Below are positions 1 to 7,066 of a DNA stretch of 28,835 nucleotides, piece after piece. Within the stretch, counting starts at the first letter, position 1. Each line of letters opens with the position of its first letter. The DNA is taken from contig JAVBMB010000101.1 of assembly GCA_031552995.1 (NCBI GenBank), positions 1 through 28,835 on the forward strand, written 5' to 3'. The stretch is from JAVBMB01 sp031552995. Its GTDB lineage: Bacteria > Bacillota > Clostridia > Oscillospirales > Butyricicoccaceae. Made by a program: the position numbers and the translations under genes. The notes under the pieces are model-generated. The model saw only the letters and a program-made list of their open reading frames with translations, had not been told where the DNA came from and searched no databases.

Positions 1-494
1 CATACAGGCTGTCAGGGAGAGAAATCCGTCCCAAAAAGCTTAGCGCCGTCTCGCAGGTTCGCAACCGCGAGATTGGCTTTATTTTTCAGGGCTTCAATTT
101 GATAAAAAATATGACCGCGCTCGAAAATGTCGAGCTTCCGCTTACGCTTCGCGGCGTCGCGAGAGAGCAAAGGCGCTACGCTTCGTGGCAGGCTCTCAGG
201 CAAGTCGGGCTTGAAGACCGCGCGACGCATCTGCCAAGCGAGCTGTCGGGCGGGCAGCAGCAGCGTGTCGCGATAGCGCGTGTGCTGGCGGCGGACCCCG
301 GGCTGATTCTGGCGGACGAGCCGACAGGCAACCTAGATATACAGTCGGGCAAAGAGGTTATTGCCACAATCTGCTCGCTGAACGCAATAGGCAGCACGGT
401 GATAATGATTACGCATGACATGGCGGTCGCGGCATCGTCGCCGCGTGTTTTGCTGATGGAAAAAGGCCGAATAGTTGATGAGATGAGGAGCTGA
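1..494 (+). CDS. ABC transporter ATP-binding protein, LolD/MacB-type (5' truncated)
   Basis: ATPase subunit of an ABC transporter of the LolD/MacB/FtsE-like class, which usually powers lipoprotein, peptide or antibiotic export with an FtsX/MacB-type permease. The reading frame is open from the first base of the window, so the N-terminus and Walker A lie upstream. Visible in order are the Q-loop (IGFIFQGFNL), the class-typical ENVELPL stretch, the signature LSGGQQQRVAIARVL, Walker B with the family hallmark LILADEPTGNLD, and the H-loop in MITHDMAVA. An internal TTG at 99 is only a chance start. The next gene follows after 7 bases, so it probably heads or continues an operon. No permease gene is in the window; it is presumably upstream. 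The substrate cannot be told from this fragment. Confidence 0.93.
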   Translation, partial: YRLSGREIRPKKLSAVSQVRNREIGFIFQGFNLIKNMTALENVELPLTLRGVAREQRRYASWQALRQVGLEDRATHLPSELSGGQQQRVAIARVLAADPGLILADEPTGNLDIQSGKEVIATICSLNAIGSTVIMITHDMAVAASSPRVLLMEKGRIVDEMRS

Positions 495-501
495 CATTTT
501 T

Positions 502-1005
502 ATGGCGGACAGAAGAGACAAAATAAACTACTATCTCGATATCGCGCAGACGGTCTCCGAGCGCTGTACATGCCTGCGGCGCAGGTTCGGCGCGATAATT
601 GTCAAGAACGACAGCATTATCTCGACAGGGTATGTCGGCGCGCCCCGCGGCAGGGCAAACTGCACCGATAGCGGTGTCTGCCGGCGCGAGTCACTCAATA
701 TCCCGCATGGCCAGCGGTACGAGCTGTGCCGCAGCGTCCATGCCGAGGCGAATGCCATCATCGCCGCCTCGCGAGAGGAGATGCTTGGCGCGACGCTGTA
801 TATGGCGTGCGTCGACGCGAGGAGCGGCGAGCTTGTACCGGGCACAAGCTCGTGCGACATGTGTCGCCGTCTCATTATCAACGCCGGTATAAAGACCGTC
901 GTCGTCCGTGACACTGCGGATGACTACCGCTCGGTAGAGGTGGAGGACTGGATCGAGGAAGATGATGTCCTGCCGGAAGAGCAGCTCAATACATATAGGC
1001 AATAA
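502..1005 (+). CDS. dCMP deaminase (ComEB-like), 167 aa
   Basis: Cytidine/deoxycytidylate deaminase family. The usual role is zinc-dependent deamination of dCMP to dUMP, feeding thymidylate synthesis. The zinc and catalytic motif is HAEANAI (H80, E82) and the second motif is SSCDMCRRLIINAGI with the zinc cysteines C118 and C121. The PRG-x-NCTDSGVC segment (about residues 49-60), which lies between the core strands in dCMP deaminases and ComEB, separates it from tRNA adenosine deaminases. The length is normal. It starts 7 bases after the ABC ATPase, so the two are probably cotranscribed; I see no functional link between them. The acidic C-tail (EVEDWIEEDDVLPEE) is common in bacterial homologues. 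Confidence 0.93.
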   Translation: MADRRDKINYYLDIAQTVSERCTCLRRRFGAIIVKNDSIISTGYVGAPRGRANCTDSGVCRRESLNIPHGQRYELCRSVHAEANAIIAASREEMLGATLYMACVDARSGELVPGTSSCDMCRRLIINAGIKTVVVRDTADDYRSVEVEDWIEEDDVLPEEQLNTYRQ

Positions 1006-1018
1006 AACCATACATAAT

Positions 1019-1035
1019 GCCCGGGCAAACCGGGC
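1019..1035 (+). other. intercistronic hairpin next to the cyclase ribosome site
   Basis: A perfect 6-bp GC stem (GCCCGG / CCGGGC, loop GCAAA) sits directly before the GGAAGGG Shine-Dalgarno of the next gene. There is no U-tract, so it is not a terminator. It could modulate translation or protect an mRNA end; this is a sequence-only inference. Confidence 0.4.
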
Positions 1036-1048
1036 GGAAGGGTAAATT

Positions 1049-1657
1049 ATGCGCTTAATTGACCTGTCGCACCCACTAAAAAAAGGGATGACCTCATACC
1101 CCGGTGACCCGCCAATCGAGCTTGAACATGTGCGCACAATTGAAAAGGACGGTTACAACGCCTTTTATTTTTCCGGCTGGGTGCATGTCGGCACACATGT
1201 CGACGTCCCGATGCATCTGGTCGAGGACAGCCGCACTGTGGCTGATTTCCCGCTTGACCGCTTCTGCTGCCGCGCCGCGCTTGTCACGGTGCCGCGCGGC
1301 GCGCAGGTCATCACGGCGGATATGCTTCAAAATATCGATGCCCCGGCCGTGCTGTTTTATACAGGATGGGATGAAAACTTCGGCGCTGACCGATACTTCG
1401 ATGACCATCCGGTTCTTGGCATGGACGCCGCCGAAAAGCTTGTCAGCCTCGGCGTAAAGCTTGTCGGGTTCGATTCTCCATCGCCAGACCCGCCGCCGTA
1501 TACCGTTCATAAGTATCTGCTGGCCGGCGATATATGTATTGTCGAAAACCTTGTCGGCCTCGGCCGGCTGGAGGGCCTTGAGTTCGACTTTTTTGCCCCG
1601 CCGCTCAATATGCCCACCGAGGGCAGTTTAATCCGCGCCTTTGCAGTTGTGAGGTAG
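1049..1657 (+). CDS. cyclase family protein (kynurenine-formamidase-like metal hydrolase), 202 aa
   Basis: Member of the cyclase/KynB fold family (PF04199 type), which includes bacterial arylformamidase and related metal-dependent amide hydrolases. The diagnostic metal-binding motif H-x-G-T-H-x-D-x-P-x-H is complete (H46, H50, D52, H56 in HVGTHVDVPMH). The N-terminal LIDLSHPLKKGMTSYPGDPP is also typical, as is GFDSPSPDPPPYTVHKYLLAGDICIVENL near the C-terminus. The start has a GGAAGGG ribosome site. No tryptophan-catabolism gene is nearby, so true kynurenine formamidase activity is unsupported. Its partner in the run, 20 bases downstream, is an NhaC-type antiporter, which may move the substrate or product of this enzyme (inference). 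Confidence 0.88.
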   Translation: MRLIDLSHPLKKGMTSYPGDPPIELEHVRTIEKDGYNAFYFSGWVHVGTHVDVPMHLVEDSRTVADFPLDRFCCRAALVTVPRGAQVITADMLQNIDAPAVLFYTGWDENFGADRYFDDHPVLGMDAAEKLVSLGVKLVGFDSPSPDPPPYTVHKYLLAGDICIVENLVGLGRLEGLEFDFFAPPLNMPTEGSLIRAFAVVR

Positions 1658-1677
1658 CTATTCATCAGGAGAACAGT

Positions 1678-3018
1678 ATGGATTTATTTATCGCTTTTGC
1701 CGTTTTTGTCGCATCGCTTATCGCCGGTATGGTTTTCGGCTTTAACATGGTAATCGCGCTTGCTGTCGGGCTTATATGCTTTATCGTCGTTGGTCTGCGC
1801 CGCGGCTTCGAACTGCGCGACCTTATGGGCATGGCGCTGCGCGGCTCGCGCAAATCGCTGGGGATACTGCGCATTTTCGTCCTGCTGGGCATGATAACCG
1901 GCCTGTGGCGAGCTGCCGGAATAATCGCGTTTTTCGTCAATGCAGGGCTTCAAATCATCACACCAAAAATGTTTATACTCGTCGCTTACCTCATCGCGTG
2001 CGTCATTGGCTTTGCGCTGGGCACAAGCTTTGGGGTGATAAGTACCGTCGGCGTCGTGTTCATGGCCATAGCGCGCAGCTGCGGGGTCGACCCGCTGATT
2101 GTCGCCGGCGCACTGCTGGCGGCGGCATATTTTGGCGAGCGCGCCACGCCTACATCGTCAAGTACGCACCTTGTTACGATGGTAACAGGCACAAAGCTGA
2201 TTGACAATATAAAGCAGCTGCATAAAACAGGCTTTTTGCCGTTTCTTATAAGTGTCGTTATATGCACGGTTGTCTCGGTAAACAACCCGCTCGTTCAGGC
2301 CGACCCAGGTCTGCTGTCCGAGATGACCGGTACATTCAACCTTACCCCGTGGCTTGCCGTCCCGGCCGTACTGCTGATTATTTTGCCGCTTGTATTCAAA
2401 ATCGACGTGATGTACGCTATGATAATCAGCATTTTCGTCACATTCGGCCTTGCGTTCGGTGTTCAGCATGTCGGAATTGTTGAAGCGCTAAAGATATCCA
2501 TGCTTGGCTACCACCCGCCGGGCGGCAGCGCAATGGCGGTGGTATTTGCCGGAGGCGGAATCCTGTCGATGGCGACGGTATCCGGTATAGTCATTTTGTC
2601 AACAAGTTTTTCGGGCCTGTTCGAGGGCACGCGGATGCTCGACGGCATTCAGGAACAGATATCGAAGCTTAGCGATAAAATTGGTCTGTTCCCGGTGATG
2701 ATTCTTGTCAGCTTTGCCACAAGCGGCGTGCTGTGCAGCCAGACTATAGGGATTATCATGAACGAGCAGCTGATGGGCCCTGTGTATGAGAGGTCCGGCG
2801 CGTCAAAGAAGGAGCTGATGACCGATATTGGCAGCTCAACCACAACAATTGCCGCGATGTTGCCGTGGGTTCCGGCATGCTCTGTCCCGCTTGAGGCGAT
2901 GGGTGTAGGGGCAGGGGCTGTGCTGCATGCATACTTTTTGTATCTGTTGCCGCTTATATATTTGCTTACAAAGAAGTTCTTCTTCAAGCCGCGCGCAAAA
3001 GCCGCCGAGCATACATAA
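1678..3018 (+). CDS. Na+/H+ antiporter NhaC family protein (MleN/YqkI-like), 446 aa
   Basis: Polytopic membrane protein with about 11-12 hydrophobic segments, of the NhaC/ion-transporter superfamily that exchanges Na+ for protons or organic acids (MleN exchanges malate-2H+ for Na+-lactate). The conserved loop GTSFGVISTVGVVFMAIA followed by AAAYFGERATPTSSSTHLVTMVTGT at about residues 120-175 is the family signature. Two inverted-topology halves are apparent, with a second signature-like stretch around GILSMATVSGIVILSTSFSGLF. Length is normal. AGGAGA lies 8 bases before the ATG. It is the last gene of the run, and its stop codon abuts a palindromic terminator. The substrate is unknown; the adjacent cyclase suggests an organic acid or amide-derived ligand (inference). 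Confidence 0.9.
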   Translation: MDLFIAFAVFVASLIAGMVFGFNMVIALAVGLICFIVVGLRRGFELRDLMGMALRGSRKSLGILRIFVLLGMITGLWRAAGIIAFFVNAGLQIITPKMFILVAYLIACVIGFALGTSFGVISTVGVVFMAIARSCGVDPLIVAGALLAAAYFGERATPTSSSTHLVTMVTGTKLIDNIKQLHKTGFLPFLISVVICTVVSVNNPLVQADPGLLSEMTGTFNLTPWLAVPAVLLIILPLVFKIDVMYAMIISIFVTFGLAFGVQHVGIVEALKISMLGYHPPGGSAMAVVFAGGGILSMATVSGIVILSTSFSGLFEGTRMLDGIQEQISKLSDKIGLFPVMILVSFATSGVLCSQTIGIIMNEQLMGPVYERSGASKKELMTDIGSSTTTIAAMLPWVPACSVPLEAMGVGAGAVLHAYFLYLLPLIYLLTKKFFFKPRAKAAEHT

Positions 3019-3051
3019 AAAACAACACCCATGCCGCGCGGCATGGGTGTT
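3015..3051. terminator. palindromic terminator between convergent genes
   Basis: A perfect 28-bp palindrome at 3024-3051 (AACACCCATGCCGC and its complement). On the minus strand it is followed by GTTTTTT, so it is an intrinsic terminator for the amidohydrolase transcript. On the plus strand only TTT follows, so it would stop the NhaC transcript less well. The minus-strand U-tract overlaps the end of the NhaC gene. Confidence 0.7.
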
Positions 3052-3263
3052 TCAGCTTGTCAAAAAAGTAGAGCGCCCTCCAGTTTCTCGTGAGCCATCA
3101 GATTTTCAACGGTCAATGTGCCGTGGAAAATCACCTTAGCCCGCCCGTTTTACGCATAAAAGTGGCGAAATCCGGCCCGCTGGCCGGTGCCGATTACATG
3201 CCTGAAACCCCACAGAGTTTTCAGGCAACAGCAGACACCCATGTCGCGGCGGCATGGGTGTTT
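3024..3263. repeat. palindrome-bounded intergenic segment (REPIN/MITE-like candidate)
   Basis: Two closely related palindromes face each other about 210 bp apart: 3024-3051 and 3235-3262. Both have the arms ACACCCATG / CATGGGTGT around a GC-rich core. Between them are a further hairpin (3199-3229, GCCTGAAA / TTTTCAGGC) and no convincing gene. On the minus strand a 24-codon frame ending ...EKLEGALLF reads into the first palindrome without a recognisable homologue. A doublet of similar palindromes around a short spacer is the layout of REP doublets or small non-autonomous elements, but only one copy is in the window. Confidence 0.35.
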
Positions 3264-3273
3264 AAGATATCGG

Positions 3274-4869
3274 TTATCTTCCGCGCAGCAGATAGCTGCC
3301 AAGGCGCGCGGCGGTCTGCTCGCCGTTTTTTATCGCGAACTGCCCGCCCATAATCACATGCGGTATGCCGATAGGTTTCTGGAACGGATTCCTGAACGTC
3401 GCCGTGTCGCAAACAGTCTGGGGGTCGAATACCGTTATGTCGGCAACAAACCCCGGTTCAAGCACGCCGCGGTCGCTCAGCCCGATTATCCCGGCCGATT
3501 TCTTCGTAATTCGGTATATTGCGGTTTCAAGCGGGCACAGGTTGCGCTCACGGCGTAATCTGAGAAAGCGCGGGAATGTTCCAAAAGCGCGCGGATGCGG
3601 CTTGCCGTCGTTTTTCGCGGGGTCAAAAGAACGGCCCGAACCGTCAGAGCCGATGGCGATATCCTTGCCGAGAAGATAAAAAACGTCATCCTCGCTCATG
3701 CTGAAGAAAATGCCGTTCGCGTGGCATTTCGTCTCGATAAGCACCTTAACAAGCGTGTCAGGAACCGACAGCCCAAGCTCCTCGCTAAGCTCGCCCATCG
3801 TCTTGTCGTCAGCGGCCGGGTAACGTCCGCTTGTCGATACGCAGTACACCCGGTCGCCCTCGACCTTTGTCGGATATTTTTCGCACAGATAAGCATAAAG
3901 TCTGTCATGCTCTTCGCCCTTGGATAAAAGCCGCTTTGTCGCGCCGTCGCTTCCGCCCTCCATCGCCCAAGAGGGAAGCACATTTGTTATGCCGGTCGAC
4001 GACGCGTTATACGGATACATATCCGCCGTAATGGCGACGCCGCTCTGCTGAGCGCCATATATTTTCTCGTACAGTCTGTCGGCGTTGCCCCATAGCCGCG
4101 GCGACGATACCTTCAGGTGCGCGATATGTACCCGCGCGCCTGTGCGGCGGTTTATTTCAATCATCTCGTCGACAGCCTCAAAGACGCGGTTTGATTCGTT
4201 GCGCATATGCGATGTGATGACGACACCGTGTTTTTCGCATACGCTGCCAAGCTCAACCAACTCGGTCATATCGCTGAAAATGCCCGGCATATAGCCCAGT
4301 CCAAGCGACAGCCCCCACGCCCCCTGCTCAAGGTTCTGTTCAAGCAGGTATGCCGACAGCTTGTTCTCATCCTTGCCCGATGCCCGTCCCACAAGGCCGA
4401 CGACACCTTTTCTTATCGCGTTATGCCCGACAAGCTGCACAAGGTTTGTCGACATTTTTTTGCCGTTTACGTCCACCATGCGCCGCAGCTTTTCAAAGCT
4501 GCCGCATTGATACGCATCACTCTCGTTTTTTACCCCGGCCGCAATTTCTTCACTAAGCCGCGTCAGCTCCTCTTTGCTTCGGGGAAACGGCGAGCTGCCG
4601 CACTGGCCGACGAACTCGGTCGCTACGCCTTGATATATCTTCGACTCGCAGCGCTCATCGTCGACAAAAATGGTGTCGGAATGAGCATGGACATCGATGA
4701 AAGCGGGTGAGACCGCAAGTCCCGCTGCGTCAAGCGTCTCGGCCGCCTCGGCTTCAATTGTCGGTGAAATTTGAACAATCCTGCCGTCTTTCACAGCCAC
4801 ATCGCAGTAAAACGGCTCGCCACCGTTTCCGTCATAGATTTGACCGTTTTTAATGATTAAATCAATCAT
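3274..4869 (-). CDS. amidohydrolase, N-acyl-D-amino-acid deacylase family, 531 aa
   Basis: Metal-dependent amidohydrolase of the D-aminoacylase/dihydroorotase-like branch, which removes the acyl group from N-acyl-D-amino acids. Motifs: FIDVHAHSD (H61, H63), GVATEFVGQCGSSPFP with C90 at the place of the metal-bridging Cys of D-aminoacylases, SHMRNES and AHLKVSS (metal histidines), and IGSDGS with the catalytic Asp. The C-terminal ASP..LGLSDRGVLEPGFVADITVFDP is the usual beta-sandwich closure. The start at 4869 is chosen because AGGTGG lies just before it and homology begins at MIDLIIKNG; the frame stays open about 70 codons upstream, but that stretch is Cys- and Trp-rich and not family-like. 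It has its own intergenic region rather than being fused to the upstream zinc-ribbon gene. D- versus L-substrate cannot be decided here. Confidence 0.9.
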   Translation of the reverse strand: MIDLIIKNGQIYDGNGGEPFYCDVAVKDGRIVQISPTIEAEAAETLDAAGLAVSPAFIDVHAHSDTIFVDDERCESKIYQGVATEFVGQCGSSPFPRSKEELTRLSEEIAAGVKNESDAYQCGSFEKLRRMVDVNGKKMSTNLVQLVGHNAIRKGVVGLVGRASGKDENKLSAYLLEQNLEQGAWGLSLGLGYMPGIFSDMTELVELGSVCEKHGVVITSHMRNESNRVFEAVDEMIEINRRTGARVHIAHLKVSSPRLWGNADRLYEKIYGAQQSGVAITADMYPYNASSTGITNVLPSWAMEGGSDGATKRLLSKGEEHDRLYAYLCEKYPTKVEGDRVYCVSTSGRYPAADDKTMGELSEELGLSVPDTLVKVLIETKCHANGIFFSMSEDDVFYLLGKDIAIGSDGSGRSFDPAKNDGKPHPRAFGTFPRFLRLRRERNLCPLETAIYRITKKSAGIIGLSDRGVLEPGFVADITVFDPQTVCDTATFRNPFQKPIGIPHVIMGGQFAIKNGEQTAARLGSYLLRGR

Positions 4870-5051
4870 TTTCCACCTGCTTTCACATGATTTTGGTGCG
4901 CAAAGCCAAAAGCGGCATTTATGGCCTTGCACACAATTTATTGAGTATATCCGAATGCAACATTTGATGCCGATTTGCGGCGGAGCTGTAAGTGTGCAGA
5001 AAACGGTTATGCCGTCCCGCCTCGTGGGATAAAAACCCCAAGATGCAATAA

Positions 5052-5096
5052 GTAAAAAAGGGCTGCCGCCGCGGACAGGCACGGCATGCAGCCCTT
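5052..5096 (-). terminator. intrinsic terminator of the zinc-ribbon gene
   Basis: On the minus strand, stem AAGGGCTGC / GCAGCCCTT (5088-5096 with 5058-5066) is followed by TTTTTT. It lies 5 bases past the stop of the zinc-ribbon gene, separating it from the amidohydrolase. Confidence 0.85.
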
Positions 5097-5100
5097 GAAC

Positions 5101-5499
5101 TTAATCTTCTCTCTTTGCTCCGCAGCTACCGCAGAAGCGTGAGTTTGGCGCAATGCGCTCGCCGCAGCTGGGGCAAAAAAGTCCGGTCGTCTCGGCCGGA
5201 GCCTCAGGCTTCGGCGGGGGCGCGGCCTCGCCTTCCTTGATAGAGGCTATTGAATTTTCCAGGATTTCAATTGCGGCAAGGCCGTCTTTAATTTTCTCAC
5301 ACAGCTCCGCCAAGGCAGCGGTCAGCTCTTCGCCGTCTGCATACTGCTGCCAGATAATTTCGCCAATGTCAATTTTCACCTGATCGATTGACGCCTTCTC
5401 CGCACGGATTTTCGCCGTAAGCTTGCTGATTTCGATGGCATCACCGGCGCTTTTTGACGCCGATTTTGCAATATCGCCAAGTTTATTGAAAATAGCCAT
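5101..5499 (-). CDS. zinc-ribbon protein with coiled-coil N-terminus, 132 aa
   Basis: Small cytosolic protein of unknown role. Residues about 1-90 are an amphipathic, probably coiled-coil helix region (SKLTAKIRAEKASIDQVKIDIGEIIW...). A Pro/Ala-rich linker follows, then a C-terminal zinc ribbon FCPSCGERIAPNSRFCGSCG with four cysteines (C109, C112, C123, C126). This architecture is common in Firmicutes and is annotated only as zinc-ribbon domain protein. GGAGG lies 8 bases before the ATG. It is monocistronic: a terminator follows at once, and the upstream gene is divergent. No enzymatic motif is present; a scaffold or adaptor role is plausible but not shown. Confidence 0.85.
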   Translation of the reverse strand: MAIFNKLGDIAKSASKSAGDAIEISKLTAKIRAEKASIDQVKIDIGEIIWQQYADGEELTAALAELCEKIKDGLAAIEILENSIASIKEGEAAPPPKPEAPAETTGLFCPSCGERIAPNSRFCGSCGAKRED

Positions 5500-5643
5500 T
5501 AATGTATACCTCCGTCATATTTGTGTTGATACAGTAATACGCAATTCAGGCGGGAAAAGCGACACAAAATCAAGATATGATAACCGCCTGGGGTTATTAT
5601 ATCATATATTTTGCTAAAAGCTATCGTTTTTTTTACGCCGTTA

Positions 5644-5667
5644 TGCTACAATTTCTGCATGGGGGGT
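5644..5667 (+). promoter_or_regulatory. extended -10 promoter and ribosome site of ung
   Basis: TGCTACAAT at 5644-5652 is an extended -10 element, with no good -35 upstream. A GGGGGGTG ribosome site at 5660-5667 lies 5 bases before the ATG at 5673 and fixes that start over an in-frame ATG at 5643. The untranslated leader would be very short. Confidence 0.5.
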
Positions 5668-5672
5668 GTCGC

Positions 5673-6338
5673 ATGGTAACACTGGGCAATGACTGGGATG
5701 TCATAGAAAGCGAGTTCGGCAAGGAGTACTACAAAAACCTGCGGCAGTTCCTCAAGCAGGAATACGCGACGCAGACGGTTTATCCCGATATGTACGATAT
5801 TTTCAACGCGCTGAAGTTTACACCGTACGACTGTGTCAAGGTTGTCATTCTCGGGCAGGACCCATATCACGGCCCCGGGCAGGCGCACGGCCTGTCATTT
5901 TCGGTTCAGCCCGGCGTTGCTCCGCCGCCCTCGCTAAACAACATTTTTTCCGAAATTGAATCCGACCTGGGTATCCCCCGCCCGCGCGGCGGCTGCCTGA
6001 GGAAATGGGCAGAAAGGGGAGTGTTGCTCCTCAACACTGTTCTCACCGTCAGACAGGCAAGCCCCAACTCCCACAGGGGACAGGGGTGGGAAATATTTAC
6101 AGACCGCGTTATATCACACCTTAGCGACCGCACGGCACCAATGGTATTTCTGCTGTGGGGCGCCAACGCAAAATCCAAGCGGCAGTTAATCACGAATGCC
6201 GCGCATCTCGTGCTTACAGCGCCGCACCCCAGTCCGCTGTCGGCCCATAGCGGGTTTTTTGGATGCCGGCACTTCTCAAAAGCAAATGATTTTCTTCAAA
6301 ATAACGGTATATCACCGGTCGATTGGCGGCTGGAATAA
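5673..6338 (+). CDS. ung: uracil-DNA glycosylase, family 1, 221 aa
   Basis: Base-excision repair enzyme that removes uracil from DNA. Both diagnostic motifs are intact: the water-activating loop GQDPYHGPGQAHGLSFSV (D63, H66) and the minor-groove loop HPSPLSAHSGFFGCRHFSKAN (catalytic H185). The Pro-rich loop (APPPSLNN) and LLLNTVLTV with the uracil-binding Asn are also present. The length is that of family-1 enzymes. An earlier in-frame ATG would add MLQFLHGGCR and overlap the ribosome site, so it is rejected. It is followed after 20 bases by a nitroreductase, probably cotranscribed. The role in repair is well established for the family. Confidence 0.97.
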   Translation: MVTLGNDWDVIESEFGKEYYKNLRQFLKQEYATQTVYPDMYDIFNALKFTPYDCVKVVILGQDPYHGPGQAHGLSFSVQPGVAPPPSLNNIFSEIESDLGIPRPRGGCLRKWAERGVLLLNTVLTVRQASPNSHRGQGWEIFTDRVISHLSDRTAPMVFLLWGANAKSKRQLITNAAHLVLTAPHPSPLSAHSGFFGCRHFSKANDFLQNNGISPVDWRLE

Positions 6339-6358
6339 TCATATACAGGAGGCACATG

Positions 6359-6940
6359 ATGCTTAAGGACCTCGTTCTAAAAAACCGCAGCTACCGCGGA
6401 TATGACGAAAGCGTCGAAGTCACTCGCGCACAGCTGGAAGAAATCGTAGACTGCGCAAGATTTACACCATTTTCACAAAACTTCCAGTCCTTCAAGTACT
6501 ACCTGTCATGCGACAAGGAGACAAATGCCAAGATTCAGCCGCTCACCGGCTGGGCGCGTTGGCTTCAGCCGCTCAAGCTGCCGCACGACGGCAAATGCCC
6601 GACAGCGTTCATTGTAATATGCTATGATTCGACAATCGGCCCCGGCCCGCGCCGCTTCGACAAGGATGTCGGTATAGTCGCGCAGACTATGCTTCTCGCC
6701 GCGGTCGAAATGGGTCTTGGTGGAATTATGATAGGCAACTTCAGCCCCGAGCAGGTCAGCGCCGCGCTTGAGCTGCCGGAAAACCTGACCCCGCAGCTTA
6801 TCGTTGCAATCGGTAAGCCGGATGAGACAGTCGTTCTCACCGAGCTTAAGGAAAATGGGGACATCAACTACTACCGCGACGAAAATGACGTGCATTACGT
6901 CCCGAAACGCAGCCTGAATGAGCTGCTTATCAATAAGTAA
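6359..6940 (+). CDS. nitroreductase family protein, 193 aa
   Basis: FMN-dependent oxidoreductase of the nitroreductase fold, normally a dimer reducing nitro, quinone or flavin-like substrates with NAD(P)H. The N-terminal KNRSYRGYDESVEVTRAQLEEIVDCARFTPFSQNFQSFKY holds the FMN-phosphate Arg residues and the conserved S-x-N-x-Q-type segment. The central VGIVAQTMLLAAVEMGLGGIMIGNF is the conserved helix and loop, and LTPQLIVAIGKPDE is the C-terminal strand. AGGAGG at 6347-6352 favours the second of two adjacent ATGs (6359; 6356 is the alternative). Substrate unknown. It is cotranscribed with ung and ends at a shared terminator. Confidence 0.9.
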   Translation: MLKDLVLKNRSYRGYDESVEVTRAQLEEIVDCARFTPFSQNFQSFKYYLSCDKETNAKIQPLTGWARWLQPLKLPHDGKCPTAFIVICYDSTIGPGPRRFDKDVGIVAQTMLLAAVEMGLGGIMIGNFSPEQVSAALELPENLTPQLIVAIGKPDETVVLTELKENGDINYYRDENDVHYVPKRSLNELLINK

Positions 6941-6988
6941 TACTGCCGCATAGTTATACCGGCGTCCCGACAAGGTAACAGGCATAAA

Positions 6989-7020
6989 AAACCAGGCGCG
7001 CATTCCTGCGCGCCTGGTTT
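6989..7020. terminator. bidirectional terminator (nitroreductase / symporter)
   Basis: A 14-bp perfect stem (AAACCAGGCGCGCA and its complement) with loop TTCC lies between two convergent genes. A-runs and T-runs flank both sides (TTTT on plus, TTTTT on minus), so it can end both transcripts. Confidence 0.85.
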
Positions 7021-7066
7021 TCCGTTGAGAGAAATCGGTGTTACTGAATAAAATCGAATGTCTGCT

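Noticed and set aside
3090..3353. 87-codon plus frame in the 3.1-3.3 kb gap
   Set aside because: No ribosome site, it crosses a palindrome and runs into the antisense of the amidohydrolase gene.
4870..5082. N-terminal extension of the amidohydrolase frame by about 70 codons
   Set aside because: The extension is Cys/Trp-rich and unlike the family. A good AGGTGG site and the family-typical MIDLIIKNG start lie at 4869, and the intergenic region is needed for a promoter.
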